Source: an uncultured Chlorobiales bacterium
GTDB taxonomy: Bacteria > Bacteroidota > Chlorobiia > Chlorobiales > Chlorobiaceae
Length of the DNA stretch: 6,261 nucleotides
Direction of reading: 5' to 3'
Assembly (NCBI GenBank): GCA_903901395.1
Contig: CAIUQW010000435.1
Span: 1-6,261, forward strand
Of the stretch, positions 1-5,965 are shown one piece after another; the first letter of the stretch is position 1; each line of letters begins with the position of its first letter. The notes under the pieces are model-generated. The model made no database searches and was not told where the DNA came from. It worked only from the letters and a program-made list of their open reading frames with translations. The translations under genes and the position numbers were made by a program.

Positions 1-108
1 ATCAAGGAGATACTTCAGGAGCACGAGGAACGACAATATCTGGCAGAAGGCGTTTCGCCGGAGGCTATTGATGAAAATGAATTACCACGAACGGAGACGA
101 TTGAATGA
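1..108 (+). CDS. scpB: C-terminal end of a gene, probably segregation and condensation protein B (partial)
   Basis: Frame 1 is open from the window edge to a TGA at 106-108, giving 35 residues that begin IKEILQEHEERQYLAEG and end in an acidic tail, RTETIE. The tail itself has no diagnostic motif. The ScpB call rests on position: in many bacteria scpB lies directly upstream of the RluB-type pseudouridine synthase, and here the two overlap as ATGA (the downstream ATG starts at 105). ScpB is the winged-helix partner of ScpA and Smc in chromosome condensation, and an acidic, poorly conserved tail would fit it. The overlap shows that the two genes are co-transcribed and probably translationally coupled. 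That this is the end of a real gene is fairly sure; the identity is an inference. Confidence 0.5.
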   Translation: MKEILQEHEERQYLAEGVSPEAIDENELPRTETIE

Positions 109-851
109 AAAAGCAGGCGCAGGAAGAGAAGGTGAGGATTAACAAATTTCTCGCCATGTGCGGCGTCGCGTCGCGCCGGGCCGCTGACCAGATGGTGCTC
201 GAAGGGCGCGTGACGGTGAACGGCCAGCTCGTCGTCGAGCCGGGTTCGAGGGTCGATCCCCGCAAGGACGAGGTGATCGTCGATGGCAAGCGCATGGCCG
301 AGCCGGAGAGCAAGAAGGTCTACATCCTCTTCAACAAGCCGAAAAACGTCATCACCACCAGCCACGACGAGCTTGACCGCCAGCAGATTCTCGACTACAT
401 CGATGTGCCCGAGCGGGTCTTCCCGGTCGGACGGCTCGACCGCAAAACTACCGGCCTTTTACTCTTGACCAACGACGGCACGCTGGCGCATCTCTTGATG
501 CACCCGTCGTCGCAGGTGCAGAAGGAGTACCTCGCCGCGCTCGATACAAAATTCCCGCCCGCGATGCTCCAGAAGCTGACCAGCGGCATGAGGCTCAAGG
601 ACACCGGCGAGAAGGTCAGCCCGTGCCGCGCCAAAATCCTCGACGACGGCATGAGCGTGCTTGTCGGCATCCACGAAGGCAAGAACCACCAGGTGCGGCG
701 CATGTTCAGCACCCTCGGCTTCGAAGTCAAACGCCTCGACCGCGTCGCCTACGCGGGACTGACGCCGGGCGAACTCAGACGCGGCGAGTGGCGCTTCCTC
801 TCCCGCAAAGAGGTGGAAAAACTCTATCGCTTGTGCGGCGGGCAGCAATAA
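105..851 (+). CDS. rluB: RsuA/RluB-family 23S rRNA pseudouridine synthase
   Basis: This is a 248-residue cytoplasmic enzyme that isomerises a uridine of ribosomal RNA to pseudouridine. Residues 11-58 form an S4 RNA-binding domain (RINKFLAMCGVASRR, then GRVTVNG). The catalytic domain follows: YILFNKPK (73-80), the family motif GRLDRKTTGLLLLTNDG (109-125) with D112 as the expected catalytic aspartate, and EGKNHQVRRM (191-200), another RsuA-family signature. Length and layout fit RluB, which in E. coli modifies U2605 of 23S rRNA. RsuA, RluE and RluF share these motifs, so the exact target is inferred, mainly from the supposed scpB neighbour. The ATG is preceded by GGAG at 93-96, with an 8-nt spacer, inside the upstream gene. 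The frame is intact and no key residue is missing. Confidence 0.92.
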   Translation: MKKQAQEEKVRINKFLAMCGVASRRAADQMVLEGRVTVNGQLVVEPGSRVDPRKDEVIVDGKRMAEPESKKVYILFNKPKNVITTSHDELDRQQILDYIDVPERVFPVGRLDRKTTGLLLLTNDGTLAHLLMHPSSQVQKEYLAALDTKFPPAMLQKLTSGMRLKDTGEKVSPCRAKILDDGMSVLVGIHEGKNHQVRRMFSTLGFEVKRLDRVAYAGLTPGELRRGEWRFLSRKEVEKLYRLCGGQQ

Positions 852-866
852 CTATCTTTGAAAAGT

Positions 867-897
867 CCCGTTGACGAGACGGGCAAATCGCCTTTTT
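867..897 (+). terminator. possible weak intrinsic terminator after the pseudouridine synthase gene
   Basis: CCCGT (867-871) pairs with ACGGG (879-883) around a 7-nt loop. A second small stem, GGC (882-884) with GCC (890-892), is followed directly by five T (893-897). The two stems compete for bases and each is short, so this may only attenuate transcription into the next gene. Confidence 0.3.
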
Positions 898-924
898 CTC
901 TCCAACCTTCATCGACCCCTTGCG

Positions 925-2931
925 ATGAAACCGACATACACCACCCTGCTGCGCCGCATGACGGCGTCGGCTCTACTTTGCGCATCCACATTTTCGCCCG
1001 CTTCGGCGCTGTCCGCCGACTCTTTTGAGGAGCTGCTCGACCGTTCCGAGTCCGAAGGCAATGCCGAAGTGCTCTTCAGCGATCTCGAAGCGTTGCGCCG
1101 GAACAAAATCCCCATCAATCTCGCCACCGAGGAGCAACTGCTCGAACTGCCGTTGCTCTCCGCCGCCGATGCTGCGAAAATCATCGACTGGCGGCGACAG
1201 CGCGGGCCGATTGGCTCTGTCACTGAACTCGAAGCGGTGATCGGCGCTGATGCCGTCCGTCGTCTCTTGCCCTATCTCTCGTTTGAGATGCCTCCTCCCG
1301 AAATGGAAAAGAAAAGGGAGTTGCCCGGAAAAGTCCGGGGGAGCGTCATCGGCAGAGCGTTCTGGGAGAGTCCGCCGAGGGCAGGGATCGACAATGGAAA
1401 GTATGCCGGAGGCAACCGCCATGTTTACAGCCGCTTCCAGGCAGCCACGCCGCACTATGGCGTGCATCTGCTTCAGGAGAGCGATATTGGCGAGCCGCAA
1501 TTTGACGATTTTCTCTCGTTCAATGTTTATGCCGAGCGGATTGGCATTTTGAGCCGGGCGGTCGTCGGAAATTACCGACTCAGCTTCGGGCAGGGGTTGC
1601 TTTTCGGGCAGGGGCGCTACTTCTCGAAAGGCTCGGACGCCATCGACGGCGTGCTGCTTTTCTCCCCTGCGCTTCGTCCCTATACTTCGGCAGGCGAGAA
1701 TTATTTTCTGCAAGGCGCGGCGGCAACCCTCTCACCGGGGCCATTCGAGGTGACGGCTTTCACATCGAGCAACAAGCTCGATGCGAGCATCGACGGCGGC
1801 GTGGTCACGAGCATCTCGACCTCAGGCTACCACCGCACGGCCACTGAAATCGCCAAAAAGGACAATCTCACCGAACAAGTCCACGGTGTCAATCTGCGCT
1901 ATTGCTATCGCGCGGGCGAGCTGAACGCCGGTATCGGCGCGACTTTTGCGGATTATCGCTATAGCCTGCCACTCGAAGCGCTTGGCAACCAGCGCGGCAG
2001 CCAGCTCGGATCGCTCGAAGCGAGCGTTGTGTACCGTCATGCGCAGGTGTTCGGCGAGGCCGCGTTCGACCGCCAATCCGATGCCATGTCATGGATTTGC
2101 GGCGTGCAGGCCGATCTGGCCAAGGGAGTCACCGGCGTAGCGTCGATGCGCGAATACGCTATCGATTACGCTTCGCCCTTCGCCGGAGCCTTCGCCGAGC
2201 GCGGCGACAGCGGCACGAACGAGGAGGGCTTTTATCTTGGCCTGAAGGCGCGAGCGCACAGCAATCTTAACCTCGCCGTTTCGTACGACATCTTTCGCTT
2301 TCCCGAACTCGACCGCACGCACTACGCCCTGCCATCCTCGGGTCACGATGCGCGATTTTACGCCACCTGGAAGCAGAACCGCTGGCTGACCTGGGACGGC
2401 ATGTACCAGCACAAGGAGAAGGAGGAGACCAAAAAGCAGCTCGACGAAGAGCGCACGCTCCAGTACTACATGCCGGTGCCGAAAACGACGAATCGCGTGC
2501 AACTCGGTTTGGCGGCGCGATGCTCATCGACCGTCACGCTGAAATCACGAGCCGCATACAAGAGCCTGCAGAGCCGTTTCGTCAGCGGGACGGAGAGCGA
2601 AAAAGGGTGGTTGCTGTATCAGCAGCTTGACTGGAAACGCGGCCCTGTTACCCTCAAAACCCGCCTAGCCCGCTTCGACACAGACACTTACGACGCCGGA
2701 TTGTACGCCTACGAGGACGATCTGCCACTGGTCTACGCGCTCCACAACTACTACGGCAGAGGCAAAGCGTGGTTCATCATGCTCGACGTCGATCCGGTAA
2801 AAGATTTCAGCCTGACCGCCAAATACGAAATCACATGGTACAACGACCGAGAAGCCTACGGCAGCGGCAACGACCTGCGCAACACCTCATCCCCAAGCTC
2901 TTTCAACGTGGGGTGCATGTGGAAGTTCTGA
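925..2931 (+). CDS. secreted helix-hairpin-helix / outer-membrane beta-barrel protein
   Basis: The ATG at 925 gives 668 residues. The N-terminus has a signal-peptide shape: KPTYTTLLRR, a hydrophobic stretch MTASALLCASTFS, then probable cleavage after SALSA (about residue 31). The frame is open upstream to a TTG at 871, but that lies in a hairpin and would add a charged stretch before the signal; an ATG at 958 is another option. Residues 64-117 resemble the ComEA helix-hairpin-helix: INLATEEQLLELPLLSAADA, then AKIIDWRRQRGPI. After about residue 130 the sequence alternates polar and aromatic residues with many Tyr, Phe, Gly and Asn, and it ends in CMWKF, a terminal-Phe beta-signal typical of barrels inserted by BamA. 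Related proteins occur in Bacteroidota and Chlorobiota as unnamed helix-hairpin-helix proteins. A role in DNA binding or uptake at the outer membrane is inference. No Shine-Dalgarno is evident. Confidence 0.85.
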   Translation: MKPTYTTLLRRMTASALLCASTFSPASALSADSFEELLDRSESEGNAEVLFSDLEALRRNKIPINLATEEQLLELPLLSAADAAKIIDWRRQRGPIGSVTELEAVIGADAVRRLLPYLSFEMPPPEMEKKRELPGKVRGSVIGRAFWESPPRAGIDNGKYAGGNRHVYSRFQAATPHYGVHLLQESDIGEPQFDDFLSFNVYAERIGILSRAVVGNYRLSFGQGLLFGQGRYFSKGSDAIDGVLLFSPALRPYTSAGENYFLQGAAATLSPGPFEVTAFTSSNKLDASIDGGVVTSISTSGYHRTATEIAKKDNLTEQVHGVNLRYCYRAGELNAGIGATFADYRYSLPLEALGNQRGSQLGSLEASVVYRHAQVFGEAAFDRQSDAMSWICGVQADLAKGVTGVASMREYAIDYASPFAGAFAERGDSGTNEEGFYLGLKARAHSNLNLAVSYDIFRFPELDRTHYALPSSGHDARFYATWKQNRWLTWDGMYQHKEKEETKKQLDEERTLQYYMPVPKTTNRVQLGLAARCSSTVTLKSRAAYKSLQSRFVSGTESEKGWLLYQQLDWKRGPVTLKTRLARFDTDTYDAGLYAYEDDLPLVYALHNYYGRGKAWFIMLDVDPVKDFSLTAKYEITWYNDREAYGSGNDLRNTSSPSSFNVGCMWKF

Positions 2932-2941
2932 GAGGATGGTG

Positions 2942-2978
2942 TTGATTTGCTGAAAAATCGATGGTATAATAAGGAGGT
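2942..2978 (+). promoter_or_regulatory. sigma70-type promoter followed at once by a consensus Shine-Dalgarno sequence
   Basis: TTGATT (2942-2947) and a perfect TATAAT (2965-2970) are 17 nt apart, with an extended -10 TG at 2962-2963. It is directly followed by TAAGGAGGT (2970-2978), an exact complement of the usual 16S rRNA 3' end. No ATG, GTG or TTG lies at a usable distance behind that site (the TTG at 2978-2980 touches it), and a start near 2977 would leave most of it out of the transcript. The promoter points at the 3' end of the minus-strand thioesterase gene. Confidence 0.45.
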
Positions 2979-3120
2979 TGAAACGCCGGAAATAGCAAGG
3001 TTTTTTATTTGTACAGCAGCCGTTGCTGGAGCTGCGATGGATGCCTCTATGGCTCAGTTGCCCAATTCTGACTCTCGGGCTCTTTCAGTAATCGAAGTTG
3101 CTCTAGTGATTGCCTTGCCC

Positions 3121-3165
3121 GACCTATCCGTCCCGTCAGACTTATATGACCTATCAGACCTGTTC
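3121..3165. repeat. degenerate 9-bp tandem repeat, five units
   Basis: The units are GACCTATCC, GTCCCGTCA, GACTTATAT, GACCTATCA and GACCTGTTC, with consensus near GACCTATCA and exact period 9. A weaker sixth unit (GCCTTGCCC, 3112-3120) may precede them. The array ends 4 nt before the stop codon of the minus-strand thioesterase gene, so it lies in that gene's 3' region. Similar nonamer arrays are, from memory, seen in gaps of several bacterial phyla. In the + frame it reads as a three-residue pattern (LPD, LSV, PSD, LYD, LSD), which makes the open frame across it look artificial. Confidence 0.6.
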
Positions 3166-3169
3166 TTTG

Positions 3170-3607
3170 CTACTTCACCACCGCGAACTTCCCCTCGAAC
3201 TTCACTGCAACCTTGCCTTCGACCTCGATAACAGCGTGAATCGTCATTTTCGCCTTGCCGGTGCTTTTGATGCTTTCGATGAAAGCGGCGACCTCCTCTT
3301 CGGGCGGCAGCGTGCCGGTGGCCGTGATGTCGCCGGTGACGGGGCGGAGGTATTCGACCTCGCCTTTACGGATCACGATGTTCCCTTCGACCCCGGCTTC
3401 GCGGAGGCGGAGGTAGAGCAGGCCCCAAGCCGAAAGCACGCAGGCGATGTAGAGGCTGCCACCGAAGGCCGTGCCGAGGTGGTTGAAGTTGTTGGCCAGC
3501 GGCGCGATGATGGTCAGCTCGCGCCCGGTGTAACGCTCGACGATGATCCCCATCGCCTGCGTGAGGGGAATGGCGCTATCGAGAGTTTCCTGTAGTTTGC
3601 GTTCCAT
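3170..3607 (-). CDS. YiiD_C-type hotdog-fold thioesterase
   Basis: This is a 145-residue protein of the single-domain hotdog size. The key motif is NHLGTAFGGSLY (residues 42-53) followed by a hydrophobic helix (IACVLSAWGLLYLRLRE), as in the putative thioesterase domain that forms the C-terminal half of E. coli YiiD (FabR-neighbour family); the GNAT half of YiiD is absent here. Later strands include VEYLRPVTGDITATG (84-98) and KAKMTIHAVIEVEGKVAVKF (118-137), a normal hotdog sheet. The likely reaction is hydrolysis of an acyl-CoA or acyl-ACP thioester in the cytoplasm; the substrate is unknown. The ATG lies 3 nt past the TGA of the LOG-family gene, so the two form an operon with likely translational coupling. 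Only a weak GGAAA precedes the start. There is no signal peptide. Confidence 0.85.
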   Translation of the reverse strand: MERKLQETLDSAIPLTQAMGIIVERYTGRELTIIAPLANNFNHLGTAFGGSLYIACVLSAWGLLYLRLREAGVEGNIVIRKGEVEYLRPVTGDITATGTLPPEEEVAAFIESIKSTGKAKMTIHAVIEVEGKVAVKFEGKFAVVK

Positions 3608-3610
3608 GAT

Positions 3611-4240
3611 TCACTTGTTTCCGGTTTGTCCGATGTCGAGGCGATATTTGTTGAAGTTCCGGCAGACGTGCTCCGATTCTGGCCGGGCTTTGTGGATTTT
3701 CACGATGAGATCGACCACCTCCGTCGGCTCCATGACGTGAAAGATGGCGTGCATGTCCTTGCGCTCGAAGAGTTGGCGCGGCAGCACTTCGGTTTCGAGC
3801 CAGAGGAGCAGGCTGGTCCAGATTTCGCCGAAGAGGATGATTGGCGTTTCGCAGAGGTGCTGCACCTGCACGAGCTGCCAGGAGTAGAAGAGTTCGAGCA
3901 GCGTCCCGATGCCGCCGGGCGCGACGACCACCGCGTCGGACATTGCCATAAAGGCGTCGAGGCGTCCGCTGAACCGCTCGAAATCCTCCTTGATGTCGAG
4001 ATACGGATTGGGCTGCTGCTCATGCGGCAATTTGATATTCAACCCGATCGACTGCCCGCCGTTGACGACGCTCTTCGACCCGGCATTTGCCGCCTGCATC
4101 AATCCCGGCCCGCCGCCGGTCACAATATCAAACCCCTCGGCAGCCAGCCCGCGAGCAATCTCATAAACGTCCCGGTAAGCCTCGTCCCCCTCGCTGATCC
4201 GGGCCGACCCGAATATGGTTACACGATAATGCGGTTCCAT
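3611..4240 (-). CDS. LOG / TIGR00730-family Rossmann-fold protein (lysine decarboxylase-like)
   Basis: From the ATG at 4240 the protein has 209 residues. It shows VTIFGSARI (7-15), [12 protein letters not shown] (41-52) and [11 protein letters not shown] (108-118), matching the family signature PGGxGTxxE. Members of this family are mostly nucleoside 5'-monophosphate phosphoribohydrolases (LOG, PpnN), not lysine decarboxylases as the old name says. The helix before the signature reads [13 protein letters not shown] (91-103): the arginine of the usual RK motif is kept (R93) but the lysine is leucine, so this is a divergent subfamily and the substrate is open. The frame extends to a TTG at 4297, adding 19 residues; I prefer the ATG because it starts just before the first beta strand. 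It is the first gene of the pair with the thioesterase. Cytoplasmic. Confidence 0.88.
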   Translation of the reverse strand: MEPHYRVTIFGSARISEGDEAYRDVYEIARGLAAEGFDIVTGGGPGLMQAANAGSKSVVNGGQSIGLNIKLPHEQQPNPYLDIKEDFERFSGRLDAFMAMSDAVVVAPGGIGTLLELFYSWQLVQVQHLCETPIILFGEIWTSLLLWLETEVLPRQLFERKDMHAIFHVMEPTEVVDLIVKIHKARPESEHVCRNFNKYRLDIGQTGNK

Positions 4241-4275
4241 GAATTTTGATTGAGAATGATTGCCGTCTCCTGCCG

Positions 4276-4305
4276 TTGAAAATATAAAACCCTCCAAGTC
4301 ATAAT
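4276..4305 (+). promoter_or_regulatory. possible sigma70-type promoter
   Basis: TTGAAA (4276-4281) and CATAAT (4300-4305) each match consensus at five of six positions and are 18 nt apart. Transcription would begin near 4312 and run through the inverted repeat at 4446-4488 toward the ArsR gene. The region is AT-rich, so a chance match is possible. Confidence 0.3.
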
Positions 4306-4445
4306 GTAATAATGCAATAAAAGGATTTTTTCGACCAAGGAATGCCAGTTGTCTTTGATCATTGCATCATCCTGCAAACCGAACGCTGGACTTTTTTCAG
4401 AAAGCAGCAATACTTACCCCTCTCCATCTGCCTGAACGAAGAACA

Positions 4446-4488
4446 CTCCGGCATGGTTCATCGGCGGAAAGCGCATGAACAGCCGGAG
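4446..4488. repeat. 43-nt two-stage inverted repeat, possible RNA hairpin
   Basis: CTCCGGC (4446-4452) pairs with GCCGGAG (4482-4488), seven pairs. After an internal loop of ATG against A, GTTCAT (4456-4461) pairs with ATGAAC (4475-4480), six pairs. The loop is 13 nt, CGGCGGAAAGCGC. Thirteen Watson-Crick pairs in this space are unlikely by chance. No T-run follows on either strand, so it is not a standard terminator. It could be the core of a small RNA, a 5' leader structure, or a mobile palindrome. Confidence 0.6.
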
Positions 4489-4744
4489 AGCGATACCTTA
4501 CTTTGCTTTGTACAGCCGTATTGATCAAACCTGTTATAAACAACTTCGTTAAGAAATCGACTGTTCGGACAGCAACGGCACATTGACATGAGTGACGCTT
4601 TAGCGATCAAGATAAGCTTCTTCCTGCAGGAGAAGGCAGACCATTCAAGGATTTGCCCGGTTACCATCTGGCTGTCAAAGCGCTCGGATAATGCCATGAG
4701 GCCATTGAGAGCGTCAGCAGCGAGCTTCGTGATTCAGAAACCAC

Positions 4745-4773
4745 TTGGCGATTCAGTTTTATTTGATTATCAT
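4745..4773 (+). promoter_or_regulatory. candidate promoter of the first ArsR gene
   Basis: TTGGCG (4745-4750) and TATCAT (4768-4773, five of six) are 17 nt apart. A start 7 nt past the -10 would fall on the A of the ATG at 4780, so the mRNA would be leaderless. This agrees with the absence of a Shine-Dalgarno sequence there. Confidence 0.45.
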
Positions 4774-4784
4774 GTCGATATGAT
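4769..4784. promoter_or_regulatory. candidate ArsR operator, 16-bp palindrome over the start codon
   Basis: ATCATGTCGATATGAT equals its reverse complement at 14 of 16 positions: arms ATCAT/ATGAT, spacer of 6 with TCGA at its centre. The layout is that of the ATCAA-N6-TTGAT site known for arsenic-type ArsR repressors. TTGA and TCAA flank the arms outside (the left one offset by 2 nt). It overlaps the -10 and the ATG, so bound repressor would block its own transcription. Confidence 0.6.
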
Positions 4785-5088
4785 TCAACAGATCGACACA
4801 TACGAGCAGGCGAAAGAGGCGATACTCGACCTGCTGAATGCACTGAACGATCCCACGCGGCAGGAGATCGTCTTCCTGTTCCGTAAGCAGGAGGAGTTCT
4901 GCGTGAACGACATCGCACGGCAGTTCAGCCTGAGCAGGCCGACCATCTCGCATCACCTGAACCTGATGAAGCGGGCCAAGATTCTCGACTCGCGCAAGGA
5001 GGGCAAGGAGGTCTTCTACTCATTCAACAAGGAGTATGTCCTGAATGCGCTCGATATACTGACCAACTATATCAAGGGGTGCTGCTGA
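4780..5088 (+). CDS. ArsR/SmtB-family transcriptional repressor with a C-terminal Cys pair
   Basis: The protein has 102 residues, a usual ArsR length. The order is: helix DLLNALNDPTRQEIVFLFRK (17-36), helix-turn-helix CVNDIARQFSLSRPTISHHL (41-60), wing SRKEGKEVFYSFN (71-83), and a dimerisation helix ending KGCC. The ELCVCDL metal motif of classical ArsR appears as EFCVNDI: the first cysteine (C41) is kept and the second is Asn. C101 and C102 close the chain, recalling sensors that use a C-terminal cysteine pair. As(III) or another thiol-binding inducer is therefore possible but not shown. The frame is open back to 4588, but the extra 64 residues show no ArsR features and the ATG at 4780 fits the promoter and operator. 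The methyltransferase begins 57 nt downstream on the same strand and is the likely target. Confidence 0.88.
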   Translation: MIQQIDTYEQAKEAILDLLNALNDPTRQEIVFLFRKQEEFCVNDIARQFSLSRPTISHHLNLMKRAKILDSRKEGKEVFYSFNKEYVLNALDILTNYIKGCC

Positions 5089-5145
5089 TTTTTTTTGATA
5101 GACAAGTAGAAAAGTTTAAACATATCAACTTAAATAGGAAAAGCC

Positions 5146-5820
5146 ATGAACAACTCAGTACCGATTCAGGAGAGCGAGGCGCGGATTCCGCAGAGCAACA
5201 TCGCCCGCGTTTATGACTGGAATGCGCCAGTCTACGACATCTGGGGCACGCTCACCGAAAGCAAGGCGCGCGAGCGGGCAATCGAACTCGCTGAAATCCG
5301 CGACGGGCTGACCATTTTCGAGGTTGCCGTCGGCACGGGACTTGCTTTCGAAGAGATCGTCCGCCGCAATCCGCACGGCAAGAACACCGGCATCGACCTG
5401 TCGGAAGGAATGCTCGCCCGCGCCCGCAAGCGCCTGCAACCGTATGAAAATGCTTACTTTACACTCGCAAAGGGATCGGCATTCGACTTGCCAGCGGCAA
5501 GCAGCACAATCGACATCCTTTTCAACAACTACATGTTCGACCTCATGACGCCAGCGGATATTGACCGGGCGCTCGATGAGTTCCGGAGAGTACTGAAACC
5601 GGGTGCACGACTTGTGCTCGTGAACATGACCAAAGGGGAACAGCCCGGCTCATCCCTTTACGAAAGGATTTACCGCCTCTTCCCAGCGCTTCTGGGCGGC
5701 TGCCGCGGTGTGATGCTCTCCGAGCGGCTTCAGGAGCATGGATTCACGGTCGTGACGCGCGAATACCGACAGCAGATGCTCTTTCCCTCCGAGATCATCC
5801 TGGCGACAAAAGCGGGCTGA
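5146..5820 (+). CDS. class I SAM-dependent methyltransferase (UbiE/PmtA-like)
   Basis: This 224-residue protein has a Rossmann methyltransferase fold. The N-terminal IARVYDWNAPVYD (19-31) is the cap seen in UbiE and PmtA-like enzymes. Motif I is FEVAVGTGLAF (58-68), binding SAM; GIDLSEGML (82-90) carries the acidic residue for the ribose (D84); a motif near TIDILFNNYMFD (121-132) and the LKPGARLVLVNM strand (150-161) complete the core. There is no signal peptide. It lacks the size (about 260-350) and the conserved cysteines of the arsenite methyltransferase ArsM; its one cysteine is C186. MenG/UbiE is possible by fold, but the ArsR neighbour argues for a regulated function. AGGA at 5136-5139 gives a fair ribosome site 6 nt from the ATG. 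Between the ArsR stop and this start lies AAGTT-N10-AACTT (5112-5131), of unclear role. Substrate unknown. Confidence 0.85.
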   Translation: MNNSVPIQESEARIPQSNIARVYDWNAPVYDIWGTLTESKARERAIELAEIRDGLTIFEVAVGTGLAFEEIVRRNPHGKNTGIDLSEGMLARARKRLQPYENAYFTLAKGSAFDLPAASSTIDILFNNYMFDLMTPADIDRALDEFRRVLKPGARLVLVNMTKGEQPGSSLYERIYRLFPALLGGCRGVMLSERLQEHGFTVVTREYRQQMLFPSEIILATKAG

Positions 5821-5867
5821 GCCGTTTTATTGCCGGTGCCATAAAAAATTCAAATTCAAAGACATGG

Positions 5868-5965
5868 TGTCATTCTGAACAGCGCAGCACGCAGTGAAAA
5901 ATCCATCTTATTTTGAAATAAAGAGTTGTGGATTCTTCTCCCGACTTTTCGGAATCAGAATGACA
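5868..5965. repeat. 98-bp palindromic gap repeat (TGTCATTCTGA / TCAGAATGACA)
   Basis: TGTCATTCTGA (5868-5878) and TCAGAATGACA (5955-5965) are perfect 11-bp inverted ends. Inside, GAAAAATCCA (5896-5905) mirrors TGGATTCTTC (5929-5938) with one mismatch, so the element can fold into a long nested hairpin. From memory, elements with the same end motif and inner GAAGAATCC are dispersed between genes in several phyla, Chlorobiota among them. It encodes no protein and looks like a MITE- or REP-type sequence. No clear target duplication was seen. Confidence 0.8.

Larger units (their letters stand above)
4241..4779. other. gap of about 540 nt between divergent genes, no convincing gene
   Basis: Open frames here are short, lack recognisable motifs and disagree between strands. 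Features seen: a possible + promoter (4276-4305); a poorer - strand pair TTACAT/TATATT (4309-4304 and 4286-4281, 17 nt apart) that could serve the LOG gene; a strong two-stage inverted repeat (4446-4488); a second hairpin at 4616-4637 (eight pairs, wobbles included, one mismatch, loop TGCA); and the promoter and operator of the ArsR gene at the right end. A + frame at 4620-4694 reads PFKDLPGYHLAVKALG before a stop, perhaps chance or a decayed gene. Confidence 0.6.

Noticed and set aside
871..924. TTG start adding 18 residues to the helix-hairpin-helix protein
   Set aside because: The added part puts charged residues ahead of a complete signal peptide, and the TTG lies in a terminator-like hairpin.
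2947..3231. 94-codon + frame starting at a TTG
   Set aside because: It runs through the 9-bp repeat (giving an LPD/LSV/PSD pattern) and into the antisense of the thioesterase gene. No ribosome site serves its start and no motif is recognisable.
3110..3595. 161-codon + frame opposite the thioesterase gene
   Set aside because: It is the shadow of the real minus-strand gene, which has clear hotdog motifs. The + translation has none.
4241..4297. TTG start adding 19 residues to the LOG-family protein
   Set aside because: The added residues have no family counterpart, and the ATG at 4240 lies just before the first conserved strand.
4342..4524. 60-codon + frame in the long gap
   Set aside because: It covers the inverted repeat at 4446-4488, has no ribosome site and no recognisable domain.
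4620..4735. Possible gene remnant reading PFKDLPGYHLAVKALG, then stop, then CHEAIESVSSELRDSE
   Set aside because: It looks protein-like on both sides of a stop, but I cannot assign a family, and a frame this short can arise by chance.
4588..4779. 64-residue N-terminal extension of the first ArsR protein
   Set aside because: The residues match nothing in the ArsR family. The ATG at 4780 gives the usual length and agrees with the promoter and the operator.
5146..5820. Reading the methyltransferase as arsenite methyltransferase ArsM
   Set aside because: It is too short and has one cysteine (C186), while ArsM has three to four conserved cysteines. The ArsR neighbour alone is not enough.
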